Made by a program: the position numbers and the translations under genes. This document shows positions 1 through 11,223 of a DNA stretch of 64,000 bases, piece by piece (positions within the stretch are counted from its first letter, which is position 1; each line of letters begins with the position of its first letter). The stretch comes from Hoplostethus atlanticus (Eukaryota; Chordata; Actinopteri; Trachichthyiformes; Trachichthyidae), in assembly GCA_034670405.1 (NCBI GenBank), contig JAXDDX010000055.1, positions 496,001 to 560,000 of the forward strand. The letters are read 5' to 3'. Under the pieces are notes generated by a model that was not told the DNA's origin, did no database searches, and saw only the letters and a list, made by a program, of their open reading frames with translations.

Positions 1-400
1 GTCCAATCAGTTTAACTCTCAAGAAGGCAGCGCCCCCTTCTGGTTTGCATCATCCAATCATCTAAGCGTAAGCATTTCACTTACACCTGGGAACCAATCC
101 CCAATGCATTCTTTATTACCTCATTCAGCTGTTTCTGTATCTTGCTGTCATTTCAGTTTCTGATGCTGATGCTGATTCTGCACCCCTCCAGCACCATCCA
201 TTTGGATAACCAGTGTGGAGATGTATCGCAGCCCCTGGGCGGGGTTTCATTACTTTAGCCCTTTATGGGGTACTCCTCCCCATTGGGCAATAACTTAAAA
301 TGGAGTCTACACCCATGTTTGATCAAAGCTTTGATTCAATAAAGCTTTGAATCCGTAGACCTAGTCACTCCTCTGGGGTTTCAATGGAAAGATTTAGCTT
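1..400 (+). repeat. possible LTR-like remnant with AATAAA
   Basis: No gene is visible here. Around 325-352 the motif AAAGCTTTGA occurs twice with an AATAAA signal between the copies, downstream of a short GC-rich stretch. That layout resembles the end of an LTR or another retroelement 3' end. No partner LTR, primer-binding site or pol frame was seen nearby, so the assignment is weak; it could equally be an old 3' UTR. Confidence 0.2.
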
Positions 401-464
401 TCTATGATCTAAAAGCAGTTTCAGAGCTGTGATTTATTTATTTTTTTATTTAAAGGCACAAAGT

Positions 465-560
465 ATCGGCTATCAGTGGCCTGAGTCCAAGAATATCGGT
501 ATCATTTTTGGCCTCCAAAAACCCATATTGATTGAACCTTTGTCCTCAAGGTACATCACG
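465..560 (+). repeat. fragment of a dispersed repeat family
   Basis: The fragment carries the words 'aatatcggtatca' and 'ccaaaaacccatat' followed by 'tgaacc'. The same order recurs near 1907-1975, 19075-19125 and 26035-26125, and inverted near 9724-9850. This suggests the end of a common fish DNA transposon. The exact family is not determined. Confidence 0.45.
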
Positions 561-1906
561 ACAGGAACACTATTCAATCCTTTGATGAAGTGACTTTGCA
601 GAATAAGAACATCGTGAAAACTCTCAATTCTCTGTCGATTTCCAAGTAATCCTTTTAGCAACTGCAGACGGGTTCATAGCTCATCCCCTGATCTATAAGC
701 ATTTTCTCTTTGATTGGAAAAAGCTTGCTGATAGATGATTATGCATTAATGCAATGTTCTGGGTTGGAACATTTAGATATATTTGGAATAGAATTTCTGC
801 AGCTGTAATGGGAAAAAAAGAAGAGAAATGGCATCTCATTATGAGCAGGAGATAGCTGCCTCGTATTGTATTGGATTGTCTTCGGCACCCTCTACCAGGA
901 GTGTAATTCAAAAAGAGATGACCCTAAGAAAAGCATAGATATATTACTTATCTGTGAAGTGATAAACAAAATTCACGGGGCAGATTGGACGCCTGTGCTG
1001 CCCCAGAGATATTGTATTATTATCTCTCTTGAATCCCCCACAACGTTCACATAGGCCCCACTCTAACTTTGAAACTGATTAGTTCAGCAGCACCTAAGGT
1101 TCGACCATCGGGTTTTTTTTAATAGTGAATACTTTTAATACGATTTTTTCCAAACAAAAGTGACAAAGTTCTGTACAGTAGCGAGATGAGTTAACAGGTC
1201 ATATGCAGGGGTAGATCAAGGTGCAGACCACTGGTTTACTAGAACCAATCCTGAGCATCAGAATATCACAAGTCGAAAATTCCTCAGCAGGCACAAGACA
1301 CGTTTTAACCAAGTCTCTGTCATAACAAGTCCAATTTCTGAGAAACAAAAAAGTAATTCAAGATGTGTGCCTTGTTTGACAGAGATCTCGCCTTGACGAG
1401 GAGCATATGGACAGGAGTATCTTGTTGCAAAGAATCTGAGGAGCCAGGTGAGATGTTATTAGAATTCACACGGTTTACTACAGCAGAGCTTTTCTGCTAA
1501 CAGGGATAGCTAAGTATAATCATTCAAGAATTTAGAAAAAGACTTGACACCAAGGCCCTGAATCTTTGTACCCCTGCTGTTCTGAAAGCATCTTTCCGCA
1601 TCCAGAAAGCATCAAGTCATCAATAAAATCAATTCCGACTGCAACAATAGTTCTGGAGCCAATGATGGAGGGAGAAGAGGTGACTAGTGCTCTGAGCCTA
1701 GTGCATGAGTTGGGATGAGGTTAGACAAAATGCAGGACCTACCAAGGCTCTGGACAGTTTCAACCAAAACCTCTTTGTGTAGACTCTCAGATTGTCTGAG
1801 CATGATGGTATTAGTGCCTACATAATTTATAACAGTGTGCGCACTTGGATATAAATCAATTATAGCTGGAATTTAATCAAACAAACTGCATCAGATCCAT
1901 AATATC

Positions 1907-1975
1907 AGAGGTGATTTTCAATAAAAGGCCAATATCGGCCTCATATATCAACACACCCATATATCGGTCTAACCC
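1907..1975 (+). repeat. second fragment of the same dispersed repeat family
   Basis: It holds AATATCGG and ATATCGGTCTAACCC, matching the other copies described at 465-560 and 26035-26125. It is short and diverged, with no coding potential. Confidence 0.35.
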
Positions 1976-2679
1976 GAGGAGTATCACACAACTGGCAACA
2001 AACATTAGTCCCACTACAGTTTGCTCTGTGACGGTTAAGGCTGACCTTCACAGGAGTGATGGAGGAGGATCTAATCCAGTTAAAGCTCCATTAGTGGATA
2101 GCCCCTCGTTTTTGTTTTGAAAGGGGACCGTGTCCACGCCATCCTTCTGTTTTAGAGGGATAAAGTTTTAAGCTCCGGGAACACAGCGGTTTTGATACTT
2201 GTGCCCGACTTTTAAAAACAAGTCCATGTCGTTTCCCAGAAAGCATGTTAACATTCCCGCGGAGGGCCTGGGGAGAGCTTGTTTTTTTTTTGGGATGGAA
2301 TATATAAAGCATTGGAGGGGAAGAATTAAATCTTCCAAATAGCGCATCCTTTCACTTCAGAGACAGCAGTGGCGCACAAACCTCGCTTGTTGTTTGAACC
2401 CTGGATCGCTGCGCTCTAAAGGGGCATTTATTTTGCAACATTTGAAACATTTCACAAAATAATGAAAATGCTCTTGTAGAGACGGATCAAGAGTAGCCGG
2501 GGGACATCCCTGGACCTACATGGTTTTCCAAAGGAAAAGATGCCCTTGTGTCTACTGTGGCTGCATACAGAACAGAGCAAAGGTCTGTTGTATTCCCCCT
2601 GGCTCCAGGACATGACAGATAAATCTTAAAAGCCAAAGAGTTTATGCTTTCTTTTGTTAGAGAGCAGAGGCTCATGGCA

Positions 2680-2680
<1 letters not shown>

Positions 2681-2708
<28 letters not shown>
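2681..2708. repeat. (CA)n microsatellite
   Basis: A run of CA dinucleotides about 28 bases long, typical of fish intergenic DNA. Confidence 0.9.
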
Positions 2709-2710
<2 letters not shown>

Positions 2711-4699
2711 CTCGCTCACCCTTCCATTTAATTTTCTGCATGAGGTAAATTGGAATTAATCTTTATTAGTTTTAATTTGTGCTGGGTTTTTTTTGCTAGG
2801 GTTAGGGTTGAAACATTTTTCTTTTTCTGTTTCTTTTGAAGTGAGGTGTTTTTTTTTATGAGCCCCTTGGGTTTATCTTACCTACACAATTTGCTGTTCT
2901 TTCTGTTTTGTCATTTGTACGTGTGCTAATAAATAAAATCTAAACTCTAGCATGCTGCTGGGTCACTGACAGCATGGCAAGGTCCACATTATGTATTTGT
3001 CTGCAGTTAGGCTAACATGCAGCACTTTGCTCTGTGCCTCTTTGTGTGAAAAGGTCATACAGGTAGCATTTCAAGATGTTATACCCCAATTTTATCTGAT
3101 TGATCATGGCTCTTGCCTTGTGCGGGGCTTAAACGAGAATTTAAATGCGTCCTTGAGTAGGGCATCGCTTTCATCCTGTATGGCGAATTCAAATAGGATC
3201 AGCGATGTGGAGCATAAAGGAGGACGGCTCTGAATCACGGTGGGAGTAAGGGATTAAGTCGGAGAGGTTTGCTCCCCCAAAACACATTTTCCAACACACC
3301 CATCCCCTGTTCGCCTGGGCTCTCATCTGTGACTTTGCCGTGGGAGTCAAGCCTTTATCTATTGGGAGGCTTGTAAAAAGAACATTGAATTTAATTATTA
3401 AAAACAAGGCAGAGATTGCACAGGGTGGCGCCGTGGAAGAGGAGGGCCGTCATGTGTGGATTAATCAACCTTTGAAGACTCAGCAGAATCCTGGCGGAGG
3501 TGGGAAATGAGATAGGAAGCCATCAGAGAATGAAAGTGTTGACATTTTGCTCTCTATTACACTTTAATGTTTTCTCTCTTTGTTTTAGTGCCAGAGTAAA
3601 GGGCTTTGATTGACAGTTTGTATAAAGAATCCATAAAAGCAGTGAACTTGAGCTATGGCTTTACTGTGGGGGTTTAGCTTGAGGGCTCAGGGGTGATAAC
3701 GGTCATCGTGGAATCGCTCTTACTTAATGCTACTTAATGTATGTCTATGTGGCTATTACAAGCTGCCGACTGGGAAAACCTGCTCACGTCAGCCTGCTCG
3801 TGATAATTGAGCAATTCTGCAACGAGGGGAATATTTGTGTCCTCACTATAGATCTCAGGGGGAAAATATACTTTGGAATTTTTGACTCTTTATATGTTAA
3901 ATTCACACTAAAAACATGTTAGAAACGTATTCCTTTTCTGAAGCACCTTCTCTCTTGGTTTTGCAGTGTTGGTATTGTCCCTAGTCCAGTGTGTTGATCT
4001 AGCACTATATATTTAATATGAAAAACATGAATTCTTAAAAAGTAGGTACAGCAACATAAATCAGTGAAATATATATACATTTTCATGTGAATATACCATT
4101 TATATTACTTTTTACACTAACTATACCAGTCCCTCACTTGTGGCGTCATTTCCTCCATGTCAGGAAAAGGGCTTTTTAATAAAGTTATTTCAAATGTATT
4201 TGTCACTTTTGAAGCACATAGTGACAAAATATATCAAGGTAAAGTATTTTTGGTGGAGTATTTTTATTGTCCGTCATTACCAAACGTACTATAATGTCAT
4301 TAAACTGAATCAAAATTTGGAAAAGTTTGTTTTATTTAGTGTAAGCAGTGGACATCGAAAGCTAGCTACAGAAATTAGCATTATCATGCTAAGTCCCGTA
4401 GGACCGTTTCAGTAATGATCTCCGTCACGTGACACTGGGCATGTGCGTGCCGGTGTAAACAGCATTATACCATGCAGAATTGAACTGCACAACAGCTGCT
4501 AGCACAGACAACAAGGTCAGTCAGTAATTCGTTATCCATGTTGAAAAGTGTTCTTCTTGAAAAGTGTTCCCGCTGGGAGCTGTCATTTGTTTTCTTCCGG
4601 AAAAGGGTCACATGATAGGGGAGTGACGAATCAGGGAAGGATACGTCTGACTGATAAGACCCAAACAGGAAGCGAACGTGGGTGTCTGCGTCATCGTTT

Positions 4700-4890
4700 T
4701 CAAAAGTTTCCGTTTCCACCCATCCACACTAAAACACAAACTAACACTAAAACGGGGTTAGCATCGTTTTAAAAAGTCTCTGTTTTAGGGGTTCCAAAAC
4801 GCCGGAGTACTGTGGATGCTAGGCGTAAACGTAGCAAAAAGTATGCGTTTTAAAATGAAAACGTATTACTGTGGATGAGGCCTTAGTGGT
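4700..4890. mobile_element. DNA-transposon remnant
   Basis: The stretch contains 'ccatccacactaaaacac' near the left and 'gtggatgaggcctta' near the right, with several GTTTTAAAA/AAAACG words between. Ends built on 'aaggcctcatccacag' and AAACG words are typical of a common non-autonomous fish DNA element. No intact terminal repeats or target duplication could be defined. Confidence 0.35.
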
Positions 4891-5499
4891 TTTCGCCTCA
4901 TTTAAAACATACACAGACCAACAAATCTTTGGACATTTTATGTGTAATGTGTAAGTTGCAAGTTAACACAAATGCATTTCTAATATAGTCACACAGTGGC
5001 GGCTGGCCACAGAGGGCGCTAGAGCACCGCCCCACCACTCCCCACATCCTAGACTTCATTGAATAAGACTTTAAAAATTACTTTGAATTTTTTTTTTTTA
5101 AATGAGCGAGGTAAATATTATATAGTTAGTGAGTAAAATGTATAATCCGCAATAAAATGTAGATTAAAATTGTTCTACGTTGTCTAAAGTTACTGCTCAG
5201 TCACGTATTTCCGGCCTGGGGCTCAAGAATCTTTGCCCATTGACTCTCGTTATAAATTGTACATGCGCAGTTCGCTCCTCTTCAATACAAGAGATAGGAG
5301 CTTGGTGGGGCGCAGGAAAGCTGCGCCCCAAGAGCATTTATCTGAATGCTGCTGATTTACACACCACCAACCACTGGTTGGCAGCAGAGAGCGAGTGGCT
5401 CGTGGTACATCTGACATAAAATGCGCCAGAATGAGACAATATACTCGGTCGTTTTCAAGGAGCTGGTTTAGTCAAGTATGTATCTCTGCAGACCGGAGA

Positions 5500-5646
5500 C
5501 TTGAGAGGGGCGGTGAATGGGCGTGGCAACTATCAATAATTTTTTAATTTGGACAATCAGATGCTACAATCCTCTGTCAATCCAAAATGAATTTCACCAA
5601 TACACTGCCTGAACCAGTTGTCAATCAGTTTTTAATTCAGTGAATC
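5500..5646 (+). repeat. left arm of a ~146-bp internal inverted repeat
   Basis: This segment matches the reverse complement of 6343-6488 over most of its length. Shared words include TTTTTAATTC, GAACCAGTTGTCAATCAG and GAATGGGCGTGG. The two arms enclose about 700 bp inside the hAT-type element. It may be a second inverted-repeat transposon nested inside, or a structural part of the host element. No clear short target duplication was found. Confidence 0.7.
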
Positions 5647-6342
5647 ACTTCACAGTATTATAAGGGGGGAGGTACACAAACAACTCACGCTCCATCCGTT
5701 AGTTTTGTACGGTTTAGGCCTATACTACAGGGATTTCCTTTGCTTTGCGGACATTATTGCTTCATTAGATTCAACCGAAGAGGTTGTGATGATACAGCAG
5801 GCTGACAATAAATATCCATAAGATCGTTATTGTAAAATAACGTTAGCCTTGGGTTCGCCATTGGTGTGCCTGTTTAAAATGTTGATTAAAAACATTGCTG
5901 TCTGTTGATACTTTGATCCTTTGACTAGAACTAAAACTATTTTTTGTAGTAACAGCTGACTTGACATGTGACTCTAGATAACACAAATATATACTATAAA
6001 TTATATACTGATACGATTGTGTTGACTGCTACTATTCCTGGCTCATCCACGGCCTGGTTAACTGGTGAATTGACTAGCATCAATTTATAGAATGATCATA
6101 TTTATTTAAGTTAAGTTAAGTTGAACGCCACATGAATATGATGGCTTTGTATTCATAATAGTTACTTAGTTATTAACTTTGGCGGTTATTACATTGATTG
6201 ATTGATGTGAACATGTTACAAAACTTCATTTAAAATAGATTAGCCTATTCTTTTGCTCATGGCAACTTACCTCCGAAAACTTCCAAGTTTGGAACTAGCG
6301 GTCTCAGGAGGGAGGACTGCAGTTGGACCCTTCTCGAAAGAT

Positions 6343-6488
6343 GATTAGCCGAATTAAAAACTGATTGACAACTGGTTCAGGCGGCGTATTGGTGAAATTC
6401 GTTTTTGATTGAGAGATGATTGTAAGCCTCTGATTGGCCAAATTAAAACATGATTGACAGTTACCACGCCCATTCCCTGCCCCTCAAG
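6343..6488 (-). repeat. right arm of the ~146-bp internal inverted repeat
   Basis: It is the reverse-complement partner of 5500-5646, with scattered substitutions suggesting moderate age. Together the arms could form a long hairpin if transcribed. Confidence 0.7.
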
Positions 6489-6586
6489 TTCTGTGGTGCC
6501 TTAGAATGTACTTGGTGAAAAGTACTTCTATGCTCCTTCATCTGATGTATCTGGATTTGTGGTTGACTGCTCTTCACCCTGTGGGC

Positions 6587-6606
6587 CGTATATAAACGTA
6601 TATAAA
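6587..6606 (+). promoter_or_regulatory. tandem TATA-like motif upstream of the transposon ORF
   Basis: Two copies of GTATATAAAC stand back to back, ending about 47 bp before the ATG at 6653. The spacing would suit a core promoter with a short leader. No other promoter element was identified. Confidence 0.35.
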
Positions 6607-6652
6607 CCAGCTTGATACATGGGAGCCAGTCGTCACAGCAAATTCTGACTCA

Positions 6653-6982
6653 ATGCAGTTCCTCTCAGACTTGGAAAAAGAGGAAGAGGGCCAAGACCAT
6701 GTGGTCCTCAAGGAAGACAAAGTCATGTTTTCTGCCAGTGATCCAATTGATGAAAGTGCCACAAGTGTCCATGAAGATGCAAATCCTGAGTGTGATGGGA
6801 AAAACAACGTCACTGCTTTGCTCTGTGCTGGGCCTGACAGCAGTATCACTGCACAGGAGGAGGGAGACTTCGTCCAAGGGCTCGACCCTGCAGGACTGGA
6901 TTGCTCCAACGTTGAGCTCACCGCTTCAAAACCAAAGAAAGAGAGGAAGAATTCTGGCTGCTTCTCTTGGCTCTTCACTTGA
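6653..6982 (+). CDS. small acidic ORF carried in the hAT-type element, function unknown
   Basis: The frame encodes 109 residues; it is open upstream to 6596, so the ATG at 6653 is the first in-frame start. The first half is acidic (EKEEEGQD, KEDK, DPIDES). The end is basic then cysteine/aromatic (KPKKERKNSGCFSWLFT), with no membrane segment or known domain that I recognise. It is not a transposase fragment that I can identify. A TATA motif lies 47 bp upstream and AATAAA at 7369-7374, so it may be a captured host gene or a processed cargo gene. A longer antisense frame (6574-7008) overlaps it and looks like a shadow. It could also be a chance ORF. Confidence 0.35.
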   Translation: MQFLSDLEKEEEGQDHVVLKEDKVMFSASDPIDESATSVHEDANPECDGKNNVTALLCAGPDSSITAQEEGDFVQGLDPAGLDCSNVELTASKPKKERKNSGCFSWLFT

Positions 6983-7368
6983 ATCATTATGCTTATTGTC
7001 ATGTTCAATACATTGTGGATTCTATCTGTACAAGTGTATTTGTATAAACCAAGGGATCTACTATTCTTTGTTTTAATTTTGTGCCATCAAATCATTTTAT
7101 AAGTGTGCATGTCATTTTTTGTCATTTTGGAACAAAACTCTCAATATTGCCTACAGAAATAGAGTCTTGTTTTGGGGCTGATCCTTTGGCTACCAAAGCA
7201 GGGAAGCTTCCACTGCAGACCTTTTCAAAAGCAAGGAGGCATCTGCAAGATGATGAGAATACATTTTCATCAGCAGCCCACACCTGATTCCCTGTCATGT
7301 TACTTTACAGTTTACAACAAATTACAACATTACATTACAACAAATGTTCATTCAGCTCAGCAAATACA

Positions 7369-7374
7369 AATAAA
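7369..7374 (+). terminator. AATAAA poly(A) signal downstream of the transposon ORF
   Basis: A canonical AATAAA lies about 390 bp after the ORF stop and about 100 bp before the right terminal repeat of the element. The motif is common by chance in AT-rich DNA. Confidence 0.3.
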
Positions 7375-7529
7375 GGCCTTTTCATTTATTTAAATACACT
7401 GATGATACCTTAGTACATGGTTGCTTGATTTTTGGTATAGCCCCCCCCTGGAGAAAAATGCACCAGCCGCCACTGTATTCACATACATAAAACTGCATTT
7501 GTTTTTAGAAGATGTTACCCAAAACAGCT

Positions 7530-8017
7530 TCACAGAGGTAAGTGAAACCTATATCTGTGCTTACAAAGCGAGAACAAAAAATAAAAGAGGAGGCAAATAA
7601 AAATAAACCAGCAAAAGAGAAGGCGGGCTATAAAAAAGAGATGAAACAGAGACCTATCTATCACAAAACACACCACCTCAGTCACCAGAAACCTCACAGC
7701 CCTGCCTCCTCTGACTCGCTGTCCTCTTCTGAAACCGCTTCCTCATCATCTGCTCCAGGAAGAGGAACTCAACAAACTGCTGGAAGGAAAAACTGAGGAA
7801 TAACAACAAGGACCCTTGCCGTTTCAAAATGCTGCCATTGCAGATTTGAAGTATAAACAATTGCATAGTGCCAGGGACAAGCAAGTGGCTTCAAAACTTC
7901 TCACTGGCAACATTCTGAGGAAGCGCCGCCAACAGGCCAGCAGGTAATAGTTTACCACCCAATCAGCAAATACACAGAGGACGAAATCAGAGATTCGATG
8001 AACGTGATGACAACAGC
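7530..8017 (+). pseudogene. decayed reading frame of unknown origin, 5' part
   Basis: The frame from 7542 gives a lysine-rich then serine-rich stretch (KREQKIKEEANKNKPAKEK, then SSDSLSSSETASSSS). After a frame change near 7755 it continues as LLQEEELNKLLEGKTEE. After an in-frame stop at 7797 come NAAIADLKYKQL and ASKLLTGNILRKRRQQ. The mix of charged, helix-like sequence looks more like former coding DNA than chance. It continues past the inserted element at 8018-8781. I do not recognise the family; a gag-like protein of a mobile element or a retrogene are both possible. Confidence 0.35.
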
Positions 8018-8781
8018 CAGTAGGTGATATGAGGGGGGAAGGGGGGAATGCCATCCCCCTTGTTAGCAAAATAACCAAAATGCATCCCCCTTGTTAACCT
8101 GCCACCCCCCCTCTCCATCCCCTAGTAGCAGAGTAGCAGAGCAGGGTGCTGTGTGTGCAGGTGGAGCTGTGAGCATCCTTCTGGTTAGCGCTAGCTAAAT
8201 CCTGGGACCCGCAGTTTATTTTTTGACCACCTGCTCCCACCTGCAGCAAAGTTAAACCCGCCCGCTCCTGCGAGATTTGCATTGGCGGGACCCAACGCAA
8301 GACAGGACGAGGTCAGAGGCACACAGTAGTGATGGGAAGACAGACTCTTTTAACTAACCCGATTCTTTCGAGCCGTCCGATAGAAGTGAATCGATTCTGA
8401 ATTGATTCATTATGATTCACCAATAAAAATGGACAGTGAGGTGATAACTAATACGATATAAGGTTTGAACTCACAACCCTCAGCATGAGAGTTTGATGTT
8501 TTACTAACTGAGCTAAACTGGCAATAAAATTACAAGAACGCTATCCCCTGTCAAACCAGACTTCAAAATAACCACATATACCACAACTGTCAGGAAGAGT
8601 CAGAATCTTGTACTATGCTCATATAATGGTTTTCACAGAGAACACAAACTTGTTTTTTATTCATAGATTCCACTCCCTTTGCTGGTTATTTCAGGGGTGC
8701 AAATATTTCATGTTTCCTGTTTCATGTTTAGTGCAACCATTGGGCCATCCCCCCTGTTAAAAATTAACAAATCACCTACTG
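8018..8781. mobile_element. non-autonomous hAT-type element, 764 bp
   Basis: The inverted ends CAGTAGGTGATATG (8018) and the complement of CAGTAGGTGATTTG (ending 8781) share CAGTAGGTGAT. They are flanked by a perfect 8-bp duplication ACAACAGC at 8010-8017 and 8782-8789. The ends also contain G-run/C-run blocks around GGCATCCCCC. There is no coding capacity. Its terminal sequence differs from that of the neighbouring 4994-7475 element, so the two belong to different families. Confidence 0.8.
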
Positions 8782-8789
8782 ACAACAGC

Positions 8790-8915
8790 AGAGCAACAAC
8801 AGGGAAAAGGACCAACAAGTAAATGCAGAAGCATTTCTGGAACGACATGATGGAGAACTTTTTCGAGAAGTTCATGAGGGAGTATCAAGAGATTAAGCTA
8901 TACTTGGGCTGTCCT
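8790..8915 (+). pseudogene. decayed reading frame, 3' part (interrupted by the hAT-type element)
   Basis: If the inserted element and one copy of its target duplication are ignored, one frame runs across the junction: FDERDDNS before, RATTGKRTNK after. After one stop it continues as MQKHFWNDMMENFFEKFMREYQEIK in pieces, aromatic and acidic like a folded helical domain. This supports an insertion into an older coding-like sequence. The family is unknown. Confidence 0.3.
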
Positions 8916-9010
8916 GGTGGCTCAAAGGCACAAACCATGTAACCATGACGACCTGGGTTTGAATCCGGTCTGGGATTTATCCTGGTATGAGGTAAAAGTT
9001 ATTGTATATT
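8905..9010 (+). repeat. tRNA-derived SINE-like fragment
   Basis: GGTTTGAATCC near 8955 resembles the RNA polymerase III B box, and GTGGCTCAAAGG about 40 bp upstream resembles a degenerate A box. The spacing fits the tRNA-like head of a SINE. No clear body or tail can be delimited. Confidence 0.4.
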
Positions 9011-11220
9011 GTTTTCAGGTAAAATGGTTGAAATATACAGTATATGAACACGGTGATCCAAGTTTTGAATGAACATGTTGGTGTAATGTGTAACGAATGC
9101 AGTGGACAAATGATCTAATCCAACAGTTCTCAGTGGACTCTGGCTCTATTGTAAATCCAATAACTCATTTAAAGCAACTCCAAAAGGTCCTCTGACTCTA
9201 GAGGACAGTGGAATTCATTGCCATCTTGCCCCTCTTTGCAGTGCTGTGATCATTGATTTGTTGCTGTAAAAAAACGTGAATGGTGAATGGACTCTGTGAT
9301 CAATATTGGTAGGCTTTTGTTATTTTTGTTAAAGTCAAACACGGTAAGGCAGCTCTTCCGATGAGTCTGACGAACAGGCTGCTCAGACAGAGCTCAGCAG
9401 AAAAAGCGTGACGCTCTCCATCTTCCAGATTGATGGGGGCTTCCTTTTAAAGTGTCTGAATTTATGGAGCTCCTTCAGGTGCTAGATCATAACCGCGTTA
9501 GCGTACCCATATTCCTCAAAATCGGACAGGTGGATCAGACTCTGCAGAATACACTTCACTCTATCCCAGCATTGTATTCAGTTGTGCGACTGTAAAACTG
9601 AGATGTAAGACTGACCACAACTGAAGTGGAGTCGCAAAAAAAACGGGCTCAGAGGATTGTGGGCGTGAATCGCTTTGTTTGGCTCCCCTGGCAGTAGACC
9701 ATTTAATAGGAAAGTCAGCTTGCAAGCTAGGGTTTGACCGATTGACTGAAGCTGCCAATAGCAAATATTTGATGTGGATATTCAGTATCTTTAGATTTCA
9801 CCATTTTCATGCCCAAGAATTGCACATATTCAGAGTTCCCCACAGAATGATCTTCTTTGCAGAGTGGAAAAGCCCCTAAAAGCTTTGGAGTGGCCATCTC
9901 AGTCAGGGGAGATGGGACATGCCCCACTTTGATATTTAGACAGGTGTATTTTTGCTTTAATATTTTGCCTACTGCAGCTTTAACTTCTTCCATGCACACA
10001 TTTCATATTTATTTGCATGCTTTTTATGCAACTCAAGTGCATTTTTATATATCGTGGGTACATGATAGCATGGAGTGTGCACAAGTTAATTATTTGTTTT
10101 CCCTACAGCCACTCCCAGGCTCCATATGCCCCAACTGGCCCAGTGTTACTGTAAATCTTGCCAGGGTTTTCTCCCTTGTGTCTCCTCTATTCTGTCTCCC
10201 TCTCTACCTCCCTACTGCTTCAATAAATAAGTAATACTAAGGGAAGACAGCCCACTGTCCTTTAAAAAAAAAAAATAGGAAGGCTGCCATGCAGGAGAGA
10301 AAGAGAACGAAGACTGAAATACATCCCATGCCAATGCCTCTCTGAGGAGCAATGCTTGTTTTTAATTCCGCTCCAACAATGGATGTCTCCCTTACCTCCC
10401 ATACCGTGACACTGAAACTATCTGGATTAAGACAAATCCCCTGCTAACACCTAAAAAACACTTGGAGTGAGTCTGGGGGAAAACACTGTATTGTCCCGCT
10501 GAACCTGACTGACAGGTGCTATTTGAAACACTATCTCTCCTTTGTTATCGGATCCTAGAGAAATACTTGATGTACAATTAATTTCCCCCGGCGGTGCGGG
10601 TCATTTGAGAGCGTTTCGCTGTATCTTTTGTTTTGCTGGAGGGTGGAGGTCTGCAAGCTAATTGACGAGCCTGCCAGGATGTGCAATATCAATATTGAAA
10701 AAGCATCATGTGTTTCCATAAACGCCAACGGTTAATACTGCATGGGAGAATGTAGAGGCAGAGGGCAGATGCGTGCCAGGGGATATCCGTTGAATATTTC
10801 AGGGCTTTTTCACAGCGATCCCTGACATTAGAAAATGTCAGTCCTTCTGCTCTCAGATTTCAAATGCTGAGGGGGGTGTGGGGATCAACTGGGGCCATGC
10901 ATCCTGATTTTCATCCAGGGATAAAGGGACATTTATTTAAGGGGCTATCCAAATTGAGATATGTCCATTTTTAGAAGGAAAGGTTATTTGAAATATGTCA
11001 CTGGATTGCTCAAAAATGTTAAGCCAAGCAACCAAAAGTCATTAAACACCTCATTTAGCTCGTTAGCCGTGTAGCCAAAGTGTTTTCTAAAAGCAGTGTT
11101 ACTTTTATACTACCGATTCATTTTCAAGTAGTTATCACTTTGTCAAATGGTAGATATCTCATTTCAGTTAGTACAAAACACAAAATGAAGGCATCATTGT
11201 CTGTTATTTTACGGCAGAAT
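9010..11220. other. gene-free stretch with one inverted repeat-family scrap
   Basis: No exon with convincing splice sites or domain was found. At 9724-9850 a minus-strand scrap of the family seen at 465-560 and 26035 is present (TAGGGTTTGACCGAT and CATTTTCATGCCCAAGAA). The region 10540-10780 is repeat-free with balanced composition and might be conserved non-coding DNA. Confidence 0.45.
9724..9850 (-). repeat. inverted copy of the dispersed repeat family
   Basis: Read on the minus strand, TTGGGCATGAAAATGGT followed by the end sequence matches 26015-26035 in the other orientation. This is a diverged fragment without coding potential. Confidence 0.4.
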
Positions 11221-11223
11221 AGT

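Larger units (their letters stand above)
400..4680. other. gene-free stretch, mostly unique sequence with repeat scraps
   Basis: I see no convincing exon: reading frames are short and none has a recognisable domain. Two scraps of a repeat family (about 465-560 and 1907-1975) and a CA microsatellite lie inside. The part from about 3040 to 3480 has balanced composition and no repeat signature, so it is a candidate for conserved non-coding DNA, which only comparison with other fish could show. Confidence 0.5.
4994..7475. mobile_element. hAT-type DNA transposon, non-autonomous, with cargo ORF
   Basis: The ends are perfect 13-bp inverted repeats: CAGTGGCGGCTGG at 4994-5006 and its complement CCAGCCGCCACTG at 7463-7475. 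They are flanked by near-identical 8-bp direct repeats, TAGTCACA (4986-4993) and TATTCACA (7476-7483), one mismatch in eight. CAG-starting termini and an 8-bp target duplication are hallmarks of the hAT superfamily. The 2482-bp interior contains no transposase frame I can recognise. It holds a nested inverted repeat (5500-5646 and 6343-6488) and a small ORF with a TATA motif and AATAAA. It probably moved with transposase supplied in trans. Confidence 0.8.

Noticed and set aside
6574-7008. 144-codon minus-strand ORF in the hAT-type element
   Set aside because: It overlaps the plus-strand ORF that has TATA and poly(A) signals, and shows serine-rich shadow composition.
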